Position numbers and translations under genes: made by a program
Part shown: one piece after another, positions 8,547-17,215 of the stretch
How positions within the stretch are numbered: position 1 is the first letter of the stretch
How the letters are laid out: each line of letters starts with the position of its first letter
Origin: Legionella cherrii
Lineage (GTDB): Bacteria > Pseudomonadota > Gammaproteobacteria > Legionellales > Legionellaceae
DNA: 64,000 bases
Assembly: GCF_900635815.1 (NCBI RefSeq)
Contig: NZ_LR134173.1
Coordinates: 2,512,001-2,576,000, forward strand
Reading direction: 5' to 3'
Notes under the pieces: generated by a model
Told to the model about the DNA's origin: nothing
The model's database searches: none
Seen by the model: the letters and a program-made list of their open reading frames with translations, nothing else

Positions 8547-9656
8547 ATGCCAGTTACAAAAAAGTCAATATCAGAAAAAAACTCCATTACAACTCATCCT
8601 GATATTTGTACTCCTACTATTTGTATGAAAAGCAAATTACCAGCTGAAATAGTACATGAACATTTCCATAGGCTACAATCCACTATGGTTGACCGCCGCA
8701 ATCCAGAGCTTCCTGGAAGTAAATCATTAATGAAAGCAGCAAGAGCGCATGCCATTCTTAAAACAGGTACAAAAATAAATTTATTAACCGCAACTGGGAT
8801 AAGTGAAGCTGATTTACCGTCAAAACATGGGACAGTTCATATAAGCGCTCCACGAGAGTTAACCATTAAGGCAACCTGGAAAAATAAAAACCAAGAACGT
8901 GCAGTAAGTGGTCGGGATGCAAGTGTTTTTGGTGGTTTGGGAGTATTGATAATCCCATCCGATATTCATGTGGTCGATATTCCCAAAATGAATGCGCAGA
9001 GTGTGCCCTCATCGTTTTTAGCAAAATACGGTGCCGAGCTGATTCCTCTGGAACAATCATTTATTCTGGATGCTGTAGATGATCCTTCATTACAAAACTT
9101 ATATCTAATTGAATATCAATGGAATGCTGACTACATTCAAGACTATGTAATGAAGATCAGAGGTGGTGGTGGATTATTTGTTGAAACTCATCCATTTCCT
9201 CATGTTTTTACACCCTTATCCCCAGAGTGTAGTGGAGCATTGATACTAGGAGTAGAACGTGATGATGGAGCTTTTGATTTTGCTGCATTTGAAATTCCAT
9301 TTGGTTATACCATGAAAATTGCTAGTAATGTAATTCATGGAGATTCTTTTTTTGTCGGACCTTATGCTATAGCACTAACTGAAACAGAATTAGCTGACTC
9401 CGTTATTTTAAAGCAGAGTACACCTGACCGCTCCATACAACAAGTAGTTCAAACGCCTACTCAAATGGTTACATATAACTTATTGGATGAAAATAGATTG
9501 GCTTCTAAGGTTAATCATAAAATAATAATGGATAAAATTCGCCATGAAGGTGTATTGGGAAGCGGTTTGGGCTTTTTTAAAGCACGGCCTAGTGAAAAAC
9601 GAGCAGAGATTGACCTTTCAAAAGATATTGCCATGACTCAAGTGCAAGCGTTTTGA
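8547..9656 (+). CDS. Cupin-like protein, candidate Dot/Icm effector
   Basis: The 369-residue protein is soluble with no signal peptide. Its central part looks like a double-stranded beta-helix: a Gly-rich strand followed by ETHPFPH (about residues 212-218) and, later, PFGYTMKIASNVIHGD, which together could supply the Glu and His ligands of a cupin metal site. I know no characterised homologue. The promoter has a PmrA-type box (8446-8477), which in Legionella is typical of secretion-system genes and effectors, and the C-terminal 20 residues contain acidic/polar stretches. Effector status is therefore plausible but inferred; a cytoplasmic metal-dependent isomerase or dioxygenase is the alternative. 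Confidence 0.7.
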   Translation: MPVTKKSISEKNSITTHPDICTPTICMKSKLPAEIVHEHFHRLQSTMVDRRNPELPGSKSLMKAARAHAILKTGTKINLLTATGISEADLPSKHGTVHISAPRELTIKATWKNKNQERAVSGRDASVFGGLGVLIIPSDIHVVDIPKMNAQSVPSSFLAKYGAELIPLEQSFILDAVDDPSLQNLYLIEYQWNADYIQDYVMKIRGGGGLFVETHPFPHVFTPLSPECSGALILGVERDDGAFDFAAFEIPFGYTMKIASNVIHGDSFFVGPYAIALTETELADSVILKQSTPDRSIQQVVQTPTQMVTYNLLDENRLASKVNHKIIMDKIRHEGVLGSGLGFFKARPSEKRAEIDLSKDIAMTQVQAF

Positions 9657-9669
9657 TGAGCCTTGGTTA

Positions 9670-11583
9670 TTAAGAATATTCTTTTGCAGTTCTAGTACTC
9701 ATAAAGTGAATCGTATAATTACTGTTCCAATGCCAAGGTGTTCCCCGACTTGTTGTAATCACAAAGGAATTCACTCTTTTGGCATCTAATTGATTATTCT
9801 TATCATAGAGCATTGAAAATTCTGTCGTATTTTCAATGAGTGGAGTGAGGAGAAAAGACGATTTTGCCATATTTGCAACCAGTCTATAGCGCTTTGTTTC
9901 ACCATTTTTTAGGTTTAAAGTAATGAATAACTGCTGTGGTTTAAAAAAAATGGTCGCTAGAGTTCCCCAAATTGTGGGTTTCAAATCAATCGCAACAAAG
10001 AGTAGCTGGCTCTTAGGCAAGGGAACTTGCTCACCCAGGGTATGGACTTCGCTTTTTAATAAAGACAAGTTGACCTCTTGCAGGTATTTCTTTTTATGAA
10101 GAAATAGAACATTTCGATTTAAACGAATCGGTTGATAATTGGCTAACAATAAAGGCCAACTTGCGCCATCCTCTAAAGAGGGAACGCGTTGGTCAATGGG
10201 TTGAATTTTAAAAATAATATTATCAGGCCTATGGAGTCCTTGAAGATGTTTTTTATTGTCTTTAGCCAAATTTTGATTAAAGACTGAATAACTTTGAAAT
10301 ACGGGACGCGGAGACCAGCGGTTGTGTGAAGAAAGTAAATAGGTTTGATCATATGAGTAAATATCAGTCGTCCCATGTAAAACAGGGAAGGCTGCTTGCT
10401 CGCGTAAAAAATCCATAGTAAAAATATAGTTTTTTTTAAGCCAAGAAGGATCTTGTATTCTGCTTTTTAGGCCATGCCATGCTGAAGAGCAGGAGGATAT
10501 GAGGTTGTTCCGGATTGATATGCCGGTATAGTGGCTATTAATAGAGTACCAGCTATTGAATGAGATAAAAATGAGTAGAAGACTCACTCTGAAATTCAAA
10601 ATAAAAGGTAAAAATAGTGTTGCTAATAAAATAGAAGTCCCGGGTATAAAGGCATGACCTAAATGACGAGTAAAACCGGTTTTAAAAGAAACAAATAGAA
10701 ACGCAAAATAAATTCCGAGCAAGAATATTTTTGCGCCAGCAGGCATTTGTTTTTGACAAGAAATAGCCAGGAAAATGAATAAACAAGTAATTAAATACAA
10801 AATCACTTCATTCATATTTCCATCTGTGGACATTGCTTCAGTAAAGCTTGAGGCGATACGGAGTGTGCTGGTGAGATAATCAGGCAAAGAGGCGAGTGGT
10901 TGTCCTGCTGCAAGCCAAAACGTAATCATTGATATTAAAGGGGAGACAAGGCACATCAATGCTAGTTTTTTGTTATCCTGGGTGCAAAAAAAAGTAAAGC
11001 ACAAAAAAAGCACAAGAATGCATAGAATGAGCATAGACCCCTTAATTAGTGCAAGTAAGCCAAATGGGGCAAATAGAAAAAAAACCAGCAATAAAAGAGA
11101 TTTATTTGCAAGCCTATCTCTACATTCTGGGGAAATGATTCTGAAGCTTATTAACCCTGCAAGTAATGGGTATGAAAAAAATAATGAGTCTCGAGCGTAA
11201 ACCATGCCTAAAAGGGGTACGCAATAAGCGAGAAACCAATACCATCGTTTCCCTTTCATTAAAAAAAGAAGGCAGAACCACAAAGATACGGCTAGGCCAA
11301 TACACCCGATAATCATCAGGAAATCCGTAGCAGGGTGATAGGCTTTTGTGTAAAGAGACGAATAGGGGCCGAGCGTAAAAATTATTTCTCGGCCAAATGC
11401 TAATCCTTGAGCAACCGCTTGATTTAGACCAAGAGCCCAAGAAGGATCAATCCCTGGAGCCGGCATTTTAGGAGAAAAAGGAATGAAAATGCACATGATA
11501 GTCAGTAATAGCATCAGCTTGCATAGAAAATCCAAAAACACATTTGTTTTTTTGAGTACAAGTATTATTAATGTATTACTCAA
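9670..11583 (-). CDS. Multi-span membrane protein, glycosyltransferase-like architecture
   Basis: The 637-residue product has about ten hydrophobic spans over the first 350 residues and a soluble C-terminal domain of about 270 residues. The large extracytoplasmic loop after span 1 carries PAPGIDPSWALGLNQAV, and the architecture resembles membrane-embedded (GT-C-like) glycosyltransferases or related surface-polymer proteins. No catalytic motif is certain. The start is a TTG at 11583 with GGAA about 9 nt upstream; no better ATG lies near. The gene ends 13 bp from the convergent cupin-like gene. Confidence 0.7.
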   Translation of the reverse strand: MSNTLIILVLKKTNVFLDFLCKLMLLLTIMCIFIPFSPKMPAPGIDPSWALGLNQAVAQGLAFGREIIFTLGPYSSLYTKAYHPATDFLMIIGCIGLAVSLWFCLLFLMKGKRWYWFLAYCVPLLGMVYARDSLFFSYPLLAGLISFRIISPECRDRLANKSLLLLVFFLFAPFGLLALIKGSMLILCILVLFLCFTFFCTQDNKKLALMCLVSPLISMITFWLAAGQPLASLPDYLTSTLRIASSFTEAMSTDGNMNEVILYLITCLFIFLAISCQKQMPAGAKIFLLGIYFAFLFVSFKTGFTRHLGHAFIPGTSILLATLFLPFILNFRVSLLLIFISFNSWYSINSHYTGISIRNNLISSCSSAWHGLKSRIQDPSWLKKNYIFTMDFLREQAAFPVLHGTTDIYSYDQTYLLSSHNRWSPRPVFQSYSVFNQNLAKDNKKHLQGLHRPDNIIFKIQPIDQRVPSLEDGASWPLLLANYQPIRLNRNVLFLHKKKYLQEVNLSLLKSEVHTLGEQVPLPKSQLLFVAIDLKPTIWGTLATIFFKPQQLFITLNLKNGETKRYRLVANMAKSSFLLTPLIENTTEFSMLYDKNNQLDAKRVNSFVITTSRGTPWHWNSNYTIHFMSTRTAKEYS

Positions 11584-11693
11584 TGTACGCTTCCGTAACT
11601 TTAATTTTAGCTAGTGTAACTTATTTTTTTATTAGAGAGTAAGTTGAAGATTAGTTGATTACAATAGGTATTTCAGAGAATTGACGAACAAAC

Positions 11694-12770
11694 TTATTGT
11701 ATTAAGATCTTAGTCTCTTCTTGAGTCTTAAGTTGCTCAGCACTGATCATAGTGATAGCTCGTTTTACACGAATCAAAGCATCTTGTAACACTTTATCTG
11801 TTTTACCCAGAGAAGCATGAAAGAATGCACTGGATACTAATTTTCTATTTTCTTCAATAGCTGTTTCTATAATTTGTTGGCAGGTTGTAAGTTGGTTAAA
11901 ATTCAATTGTTCATCGGGTTGAAGTGCATCAAAGAGCGTTTTGAGGTTAGTTTTGGCACTTAGTACACATTTTAATTTGCTTTCATTTGATACCGTGTCG
12001 AAAAGTTGTCTTAGTCGAGAATGCTTGTTTTTGGTAAGATGAGATTCAAACATCTTATCTATTATTTCTAACTCATGTTTGGCAAGCATGGCATTTGAAT
12101 ATTTGTTAGGTTTTATTCCATCAATAGAACGAATTGGCCTTACAGCAAAGAAATGGTTGCTGCCTTCTCTATGATAATCTGTATACAGCAGTTGAGTTCC
12201 GGGGCCATAGAGTACTTCTTTTTCCTTTCTATATGTTGATATTGACGCTATTCTCTTACCAAGGCTAGCTGAAATTGAATCTTCATAAAATACAGTATGA
12301 GTATTAGCATAGCTTTTTGAGAAGCAATTATTTTCGCTTGTGCTTAAGAAACCTTTTTCAAATAGTTCTGACTTTGTCTTCACCGAATCCAATCTTGTCT
12401 TAAAGAAATGAGAGTCTTTGCTTACTATTTCTTTTCGATAATTTCTAACTAATGAAAGACTTTCTTCTTTAGTTGTGTTTAATGTCGGTTTAGCTAGGCC
12501 ATGAGCTGCAATCGCAGTACTTAATAAAATCTCTGGAACCAGGTGCCTAAGTGAGCGAGCAGAATAGTTATTATGTGAGTCTTTTATTTGGGCATATTTG
12601 CGTAAAAAACTCTGGATTTTAGAGAAAAAATCAGAAGAATAAATTGTTATAGCCAGTTTTTCGGCGTAATGGAGATGTGAGCATTCCCCATCATTATCCA
12701 GTCTTCTATAATCTTCCGAAGAAGGTATAATCTCAACACCCTGAGAAACAAGAGTCGGTTTGTTTAAAGC
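11694..12770 (-). CDS. ADP-ribosyltransferase domain in the -1 frame of the upstream effector gene
   Basis: From the slippery site at 12770 to the stop at 11694 one frame stays open for 358 codons. It contains no ATG, GTG or TTG until a TTG at 12392, 126 codons in. The part after that TTG has R-S-E ADP-ribosyltransferase motifs: GFLSTS (serine motif), then 40 residues later EKEVLYGPGT, the ExE loop. The candidate catalytic arginines (SLVRNYR and FFKTR) lie before the TTG, so a protein begun there would lack the R motif. The best reading is the C-terminal half of one 886-residue protein made with the upstream frame. It may be a mutated pseudogene or a base-call error in the A6 run instead. The C-terminus (LKTQEETK) is glutamate-rich, as in Dot/Icm substrates. 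Confidence 0.75.
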   Translation of the reverse strand, partial: ALNKPTLVSQGVEIIPSSEDYRRLDNDGECSHLHYAEKLAITIYSSDFFSKIQSFLRKYAQIKDSHNNYSARSLRHLVPEILLSTAIAAHGLAKPTLNTTKEESLSLVRNYRKEIVSKDSHFFKTRLDSVKTKSELFEKGFLSTSENNCFSKSYANTHTVFYEDSISASLGKRIASISTYRKEKEVLYGPGTQLLYTDYHREGSNHFFAVRPIRSIDGIKPNKYSNAMLAKHELEIIDKMFESHLTKNKHSRLRQLFDTVSNESKLKCVLSAKTNLKTLFDALQPDEQLNFNQLTTCQQIIETAIEENRKLVSSAFFHASLGKTDKVLQDALIRVKRAITMISAEQLKTQEETKILIQ

Positions 12771-14353
12771 TTTTTTGCAGCGAAAACAGAGTATCTATCT
12801 AAATGCTCCTCAGTAAATTCAATATGTTCAAAATCAGGATCATGTAACAAGATTTGTGTGATATTAAAAAACTGACCATCAATAGAAATTTCCAGCTCAT
12901 TCAGTGCATTATAAGAACAGTCCATTGTTTTATAGTCGCTTAACAATGCATGCAACACTCTTTCGAGGGCAAAACTGGCATTATTTTTAAGTCTAGGACC
13001 TTGTTTAGGTTTTTTATCAGTTTTTTCATTGAGCACATTAAAAAAGAAATTTGTACCCCTTTCTTTTTTTACCTGTTGATATCCTTCCGGATGATGCCAT
13101 TTTGCTAAAAGAAGACATTTTTTTAATGGGAGTTTTCCTTCCGAATGGTCATAAAATTCAATAATCTTGTTTAGAAAATCTTTTTCTGCGTGAAGATCTT
13201 TAAGATTGCTGCAAGTCCACAATGATTTATCAATATCGGATTCGATATTCGAGATTATTTTTTTAATTTGCTTATATCCATAAGACAAATCATCTTCTTT
13301 TGTTTCGCTCTCTGCTTGAGCATTTTTTGTCTTATAATAAGAAGGAAAACTTCCCTTCAGATGAGCATCACATAGCTTCAATCTGATACCAAATTGCTCT
13401 TTAGCTGTCTCACTCACGGAGGCATCTGTTTCACATTTTGAAACCATTTCTCTTAAAATATCTTTTAGGTAATATTCATTATTCTGGAAAATAATTTTAG
13501 TGTCTTGCTCTATGCAGGCTTCTAAATGGGCTCTATCATAAAAAAGATGAATTACTTTTCCATTGAGAAGGGCTTCTTCTGAAGAAAGAAATTTTTTTAT
13601 GAAATCATCTAGCGAGATAGAGGGGTCGATAACAATAGTGTTCTGCGTATTAGGTTTGTAATTTATTTTGAGAAGATTACAAATTGTTGTAAAACCGTAT
13701 AGACTCTGGCTTCTTATATCATCAGGGGTATAGGTGGGAACGTATAATAGTTCATTTCCTTTATTATCTTTTTTTATTTTAGTTATAGTGTCTTCAATTG
13801 AATGAAATAATTGAGTTAATGATTGTTTTTCCTCCAACTTAAGTTGAAGTTTTTCTTCCTCAGGCGATACTTCAATTAGCTCTGCTGCTTTCTTGATATT
13901 TTCAATTATTGTGGTTGTATTTTGCTTAAATTTCTTCTTCTGTTCTTGATATTCTTTGCTACCATAATGAGATTCATTATTAGGCATTAATTCAATGGTT
14001 TCTAGGCCTTCATTAAAACCATAAAATAAGACGGCTGCTAAACTGATGTAGCCTGAACTATTCCGCCAAATGGCAGTTTTACTTTTTTTGTCAAGACGGT
14101 TAGTTTCCGTATGAAAAAATAAAATAGCTAATATTGTTTCTGGTGTTAGTAAATTAGCAATTCTTTTGTCAAGTAATATCTTTCTGTTTAAAGCCGCACT
14201 TCCATAAAAACTTTGATTAAAATAATCCTTGTTACATATCGATTGGATTTTTTTAATATTTTCACTTGCTTCCGAGCTAATATTCAATTTCCTATGTTTA
14301 AGTGGAAATTTCTTTCGCATTTCCTTAATTAGCAGTGATAAAGCAACGGTCAT
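12764..14353 (-). CDS. Candidate Dot/Icm effector, N-terminal half (zero frame)
   Basis: The 529-residue product is soluble, Lys/Glu/Asn-rich and largely helical, with coiled-coil potential near residues 150-200. I recognise no enzymatic domain in it. ATG 14353 has AGGAGA 5-6 nt upstream, and a PmrA-type box with a -10 lies about 65 bp before it. The zero frame ends GCA AAA AAG CTT TAA: the heptamer A AAA AAG sits one sense codon before the stop, and a -1 slip on it leads exactly into the downstream ADP-ribosyltransferase frame. So two products are possible, 529 and 886 residues. Confidence 0.8.
   Translation of the reverse strand: MTVALSLLIKEMRKKFPLKHRKLNISSEASENIKKIQSICNKDYFNQSFYGSAALNRKILLDKRIANLLTPETILAILFFHTETNRLDKKSKTAIWRNSSGYISLAAVLFYGFNEGLETIELMPNNESHYGSKEYQEQKKKFKQNTTTIIENIKKAAELIEVSPEEEKLQLKLEEKQSLTQLFHSIEDTITKIKKDNKGNELLYVPTYTPDDIRSQSLYGFTTICNLLKINYKPNTQNTIVIDPSISLDDFIKKFLSSEEALLNGKVIHLFYDRAHLEACIEQDTKIIFQNNEYYLKDILREMVSKCETDASVSETAKEQFGIRLKLCDAHLKGSFPSYYKTKNAQAESETKEDDLSYGYKQIKKIISNIESDIDKSLWTCSNLKDLHAEKDFLNKIIEFYDHSEGKLPLKKCLLLAKWHHPEGYQQVKKERGTNFFFNVLNEKTDKKPKQGPRLKNNASFALERVLHALLSDYKTMDCSYNALNELEISIDGQFFNITQILLHDPDFEHIEFTEEHLDRYSVFAAKKL
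12770..12776 (-). other. Possible -1 ribosomal frameshift heptamer A AAA AAG
   Basis: On the minus strand the six A's and the G read in the zero frame as A AAA AAG, the slippery heptamer used by Escherichia coli dnaX. Sliding back one base moves ribosomes into the 358-codon ADP-ribosyltransferase frame. Downstream stimulatory structure is weak: a 5-bp stem (TCTCA / TGAGA) lies about 30 nt further on. A GAGGAG lies about 29 nt upstream, further than the dnaX spacing. An A7 run in the true genome would fuse both frames without slippage. Confidence 0.5.
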
Positions 14354-14414
14354 ATCTTCTCCTGCTCACAATCCCTGACAAGCTTAGTGTCTATAAAAAT
14401 ACTTGCATTTATTT

Positions 14415-14446
14415 ATTATACATCTTGAGCATTATGTGATTATTAA
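14415..14446 (-). promoter_or_regulatory. PmrA-type box and -10 element for the two-frame effector gene
   Basis: On the minus strand: TTAAT (14446-14442), 6 bp, ATAAT (14435-14431, one mismatch to TTAAT), 10 bp, then TATAAT (14420-14415). Spacing is identical to the other three elements. The -10 is about 60 bp upstream of ATG 14353. Confidence 0.6.
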
Positions 14447-14716
14447 GTCCGTTTATAATTCAATACCTTTTGTAAACATTTATAGGCGTGGAGCCTCTTG
14501 TGGAGAAACCTTTATTGAGTGGCATTTTTGATGAATAATTTTCAATCAGCTAACAGAGATTTTAATAGGTTAGCTCTCTAATCTTGAGTATAACAAAGAG
14601 TCAATAGCCAGCCGGACTATATACTGACGGATGATAACGCTTGCTATGATGATGTTAGGTACCTATCCATGGGATAGTTGCTCCCGGGCATGATTGGATT
14701 CTTAAGATGATAAAAA
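14447..14716. other. Gene-free stretch between the effector and copper oxidase genes
   Basis: Together with the promoter at 14354-14446 this makes a 363-bp gap. I see no open frame of note. A short hairpin (CTATCC / GGATAG with a 3-nt loop, about 14666-14680) lies downstream of the convergent-end side of the oxidase operon but has no T tract. Confidence 0.5.
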
Positions 14717-17215
14717 TCAGAAAAGCAAATTTAACCCTAAAGAGACGGTATCGGAAATATCCGGTGTAGTACTTTCATTTTCGAGTGTTTTAAATGCTCC
14801 GTAATTGTGTTCGTTTTCATATTCAACAAATATACTTAATCCGGGGATAAGACGATAATACGGTCTTACTGTGTAGCGCATTTGATTCAAGCCACTGCCA
14901 ATTTGAGCATTAACAACTGTTTTAGTCGCTAAAATACTGCGAATTCCTGTCCTGATTAAAAAATTATTGGTAATTAGTGTGTCGCGAGATAATTCAATAT
15001 CAAATTTAATACTGCCACCATAAAAGTAAGTTCTTATGTCGGTATCAATAAAAAAGGGCATTAATCCTTCCAGACCAAGACCTGCTTGCCAATAGGGCTT
15101 ATTGGCCGGTTGATTAAAATAGTTTGCTCCACCTTTTATGGCCCAAAATTGACTGATTAAATGCCAGTAAAAGATATCTATATCTGCATTTTCTAGCTCC
15201 CCCTTATACATTTCAGCATCCTTGATAAATAATTGCAGTTTATTATAATCAGGGCCAAACATGCCTTTGTAGGTAAGGAGCTGTGAATTGTGAACAGGAT
15301 CAGCACCTACATCTAGAAAATTTGATAGCCAAAAGCCAGCGCCATGAGCCATGGGGTGTTTCACCAAATCCAGATTAATCGGCTTAATGGCCTCGTCGAC
15401 TCGTATTATGGGGCGGTTGTAATACGAGGTGTCTTTAATGATATGTTCCGGCTGAGTTTTGTCTTCGGCTATTTCAATAATGGTTGTATATTGGAAAACA
15501 CGGTTCATTCCAGTCATCATGTGATAAAGCATATGACAATGGAAAAACCATTGGCCGCTTGCATCAGTATCTACATCCGCTGTGATTGTTCCTCCTGGTG
15601 GAATATCTAGAGTATGTTTTAGCGGATCAAAAGCGTCTTTTCCAGTACGAACAATAAACCAATGACCATGTATATGCATTGGATGATGCATCATCGATGG
15701 ATTTGTAAATACAAAGCGATAACGTTTACCCGGTTTTAAAGGTATCGGTTTTGCCTTATAACCAGGTACTCCATTCACAAACCAAATATACTGCCCCATA
15801 TAGCCAAATAATTCCAAATTAATGACTCCCTCTACAGGTTTATTGGGATCATTAGTCGGGACCTCAGCGGTCAAATCGCGATACTTTGTGTCCATTGATG
15901 TCATATAGGATGAGGTGGTAGGGGCTATTGTATCGTTAAATCGAGTTGGCTCAGTTGGCATTTGCATGTTCATAGAGTGTCCCATAGGCATACTATGATC
16001 CATGTGCATCGAGTGCTTATGCTGTGAAGCAAGTGCATTGTCTTGTTTTGTGTGCGTTATGGGTAAATTGCCTTGATACATACCTCCCATCATGACGTTC
16101 ATCATTTCTCTTGTAACCGGGATGGGCTCAGTGAACGGTTTGATTTGAGCATAGTCGACTGTTTGATCAGGAGCTGTTTTTAGAGCACCATAGACAGTAC
16201 CTACAGTATCTTTTGAACCCGCATAAATAATATAAGGCTTATTTTTTTCTATTTTTACTAAAACATCATAGGTTTCAGCAGGGGAAATAGATAATTCCGT
16301 ACTAGAATAAGGTTTTACGTCGTTTCCATCAGCTTGTATTACAGTCATATCAGAATCAGGTATTTTAATACGGAAAATCGTGCTGCTTCCTGCATCAATA
16401 AATCGCAATCGGACAATATCACCTATTTTAACTGGAGCAGTCCACGGATTGTCTTTAGGATGCCCGTTCATTAAAAATGCATCAAAGGCAACGTCACTAA
16501 TGTCATAAATGCTCATGCGCATTCGCTGCATGCTTTTATAGTCATCAAGAAGTTTTTGTCGTTCATTTTTTGATGCTTTTCGGTAATCATGGATAAATTT
16601 TGCTAGGGATGGTTGGAGAGGAAAGCGCGGTGCATAATAGTCTCCGGATTTTTTTAAATGAGCTAAAACTTGGTCCGGTTTGGTATTAATCCAATCAGAT
16701 AGAACGACTACGTAATCTTTAGTGTAGGTGTAATGAGGTGGTTTTTTAGGATCAATCAAAAAAGCACCATATAATCCCTGTTGCTCTTCCAAGCCAGCAT
16801 GGGCATGATACCAATAAGTACCTGATTGCTTTAAAGTAAATTGGTAGTGAAAGGTGCCACCTGGAGGAATTTCAGTTTGAGCCACACCTTCTACACCATC
16901 CATTTGCCATGGAACCAAAACACCATGCCAATGGATCGCTGTTCCTTTATCAAGATGATTCGTAACATTTATAGTTACCTGATCACCCTCTTTAAAATGT
17001 AATGTGGGTGCCGGGATTTGATTATTTACTGCAATAGCCCTGGCTGGTTTATTAGTAAAGTAGACCGTTTTATAACCAATATCCAAATTGATAACTTTAT
17101 GTGCTGCGAATGTAGAAAAAGAAACTAAAAAAAATGAAATCAGGCAGAGTAAAGCAATCCAATGATATTTCTTAGATTGGACGTCATGAATATTTTTTAA
17201 CATGATGCATTCCAT
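14717..17215 (-). CDS. CopA-type multicopper oxidase fused to a CopB-like outer-membrane domain
   Basis: The 832-residue protein has a Sec-like signal (about residues 16-38) without a twin-arginine motif. Three cupredoxin domains follow, with copper motifs HWHG (95-98), HAH (137-139), HPMHIHGHW (511-519) and HCHMLYHMMTGM (559-570). A Met/His-rich loop spans about 399-419. From about residue 610 to the end the sequence matches CopB copper-resistance proteins, a predicted beta-barrel ending in Phe. CopA oxidises Cu(I) in the periplasm and CopB is an outer-membrane partner; normally they are separate genes. The ATG at 17215 overlaps the upstream lipoprotein gene by 32 bp; M5 is an alternative start. 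It is the last gene of the exporter operon. Confidence 0.9.
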   Translation of the reverse strand: MECIMLKNIHDVQSKKYHWIALLCLISFFLVSFSTFAAHKVINLDIGYKTVYFTNKPARAIAVNNQIPAPTLHFKEGDQVTINVTNHLDKGTAIHWHGVLVPWQMDGVEGVAQTEIPPGGTFHYQFTLKQSGTYWYHAHAGLEEQQGLYGAFLIDPKKPPHYTYTKDYVVVLSDWINTKPDQVLAHLKKSGDYYAPRFPLQPSLAKFIHDYRKASKNERQKLLDDYKSMQRMRMSIYDISDVAFDAFLMNGHPKDNPWTAPVKIGDIVRLRFIDAGSSTIFRIKIPDSDMTVIQADGNDVKPYSSTELSISPAETYDVLVKIEKNKPYIIYAGSKDTVGTVYGALKTAPDQTVDYAQIKPFTEPIPVTREMMNVMMGGMYQGNLPITHTKQDNALASQHKHSMHMDHSMPMGHSMNMQMPTEPTRFNDTIAPTTSSYMTSMDTKYRDLTAEVPTNDPNKPVEGVINLELFGYMGQYIWFVNGVPGYKAKPIPLKPGKRYRFVFTNPSMMHHPMHIHGHWFIVRTGKDAFDPLKHTLDIPPGGTITADVDTDASGQWFFHCHMLYHMMTGMNRVFQYTTIIEIAEDKTQPEHIIKDTSYYNRPIIRVDEAIKPINLDLVKHPMAHGAGFWLSNFLDVGADPVHNSQLLTYKGMFGPDYNKLQLFIKDAEMYKGELENADIDIFYWHLISQFWAIKGGANYFNQPANKPYWQAGLGLEGLMPFFIDTDIRTYFYGGSIKFDIELSRDTLITNNFLIRTGIRSILATKTVVNAQIGSGLNQMRYTVRPYYRLIPGLSIFVEYENEHNYGAFKTLENESTTPDISDTVSLGLNLLF

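Noticed and set aside
11694..12392. ADP-ribosyltransferase as an independent gene from TTG 12392
   Set aside because: No ribosome site is evident, and the frame is open 126 codons further up with the probable catalytic arginine there.
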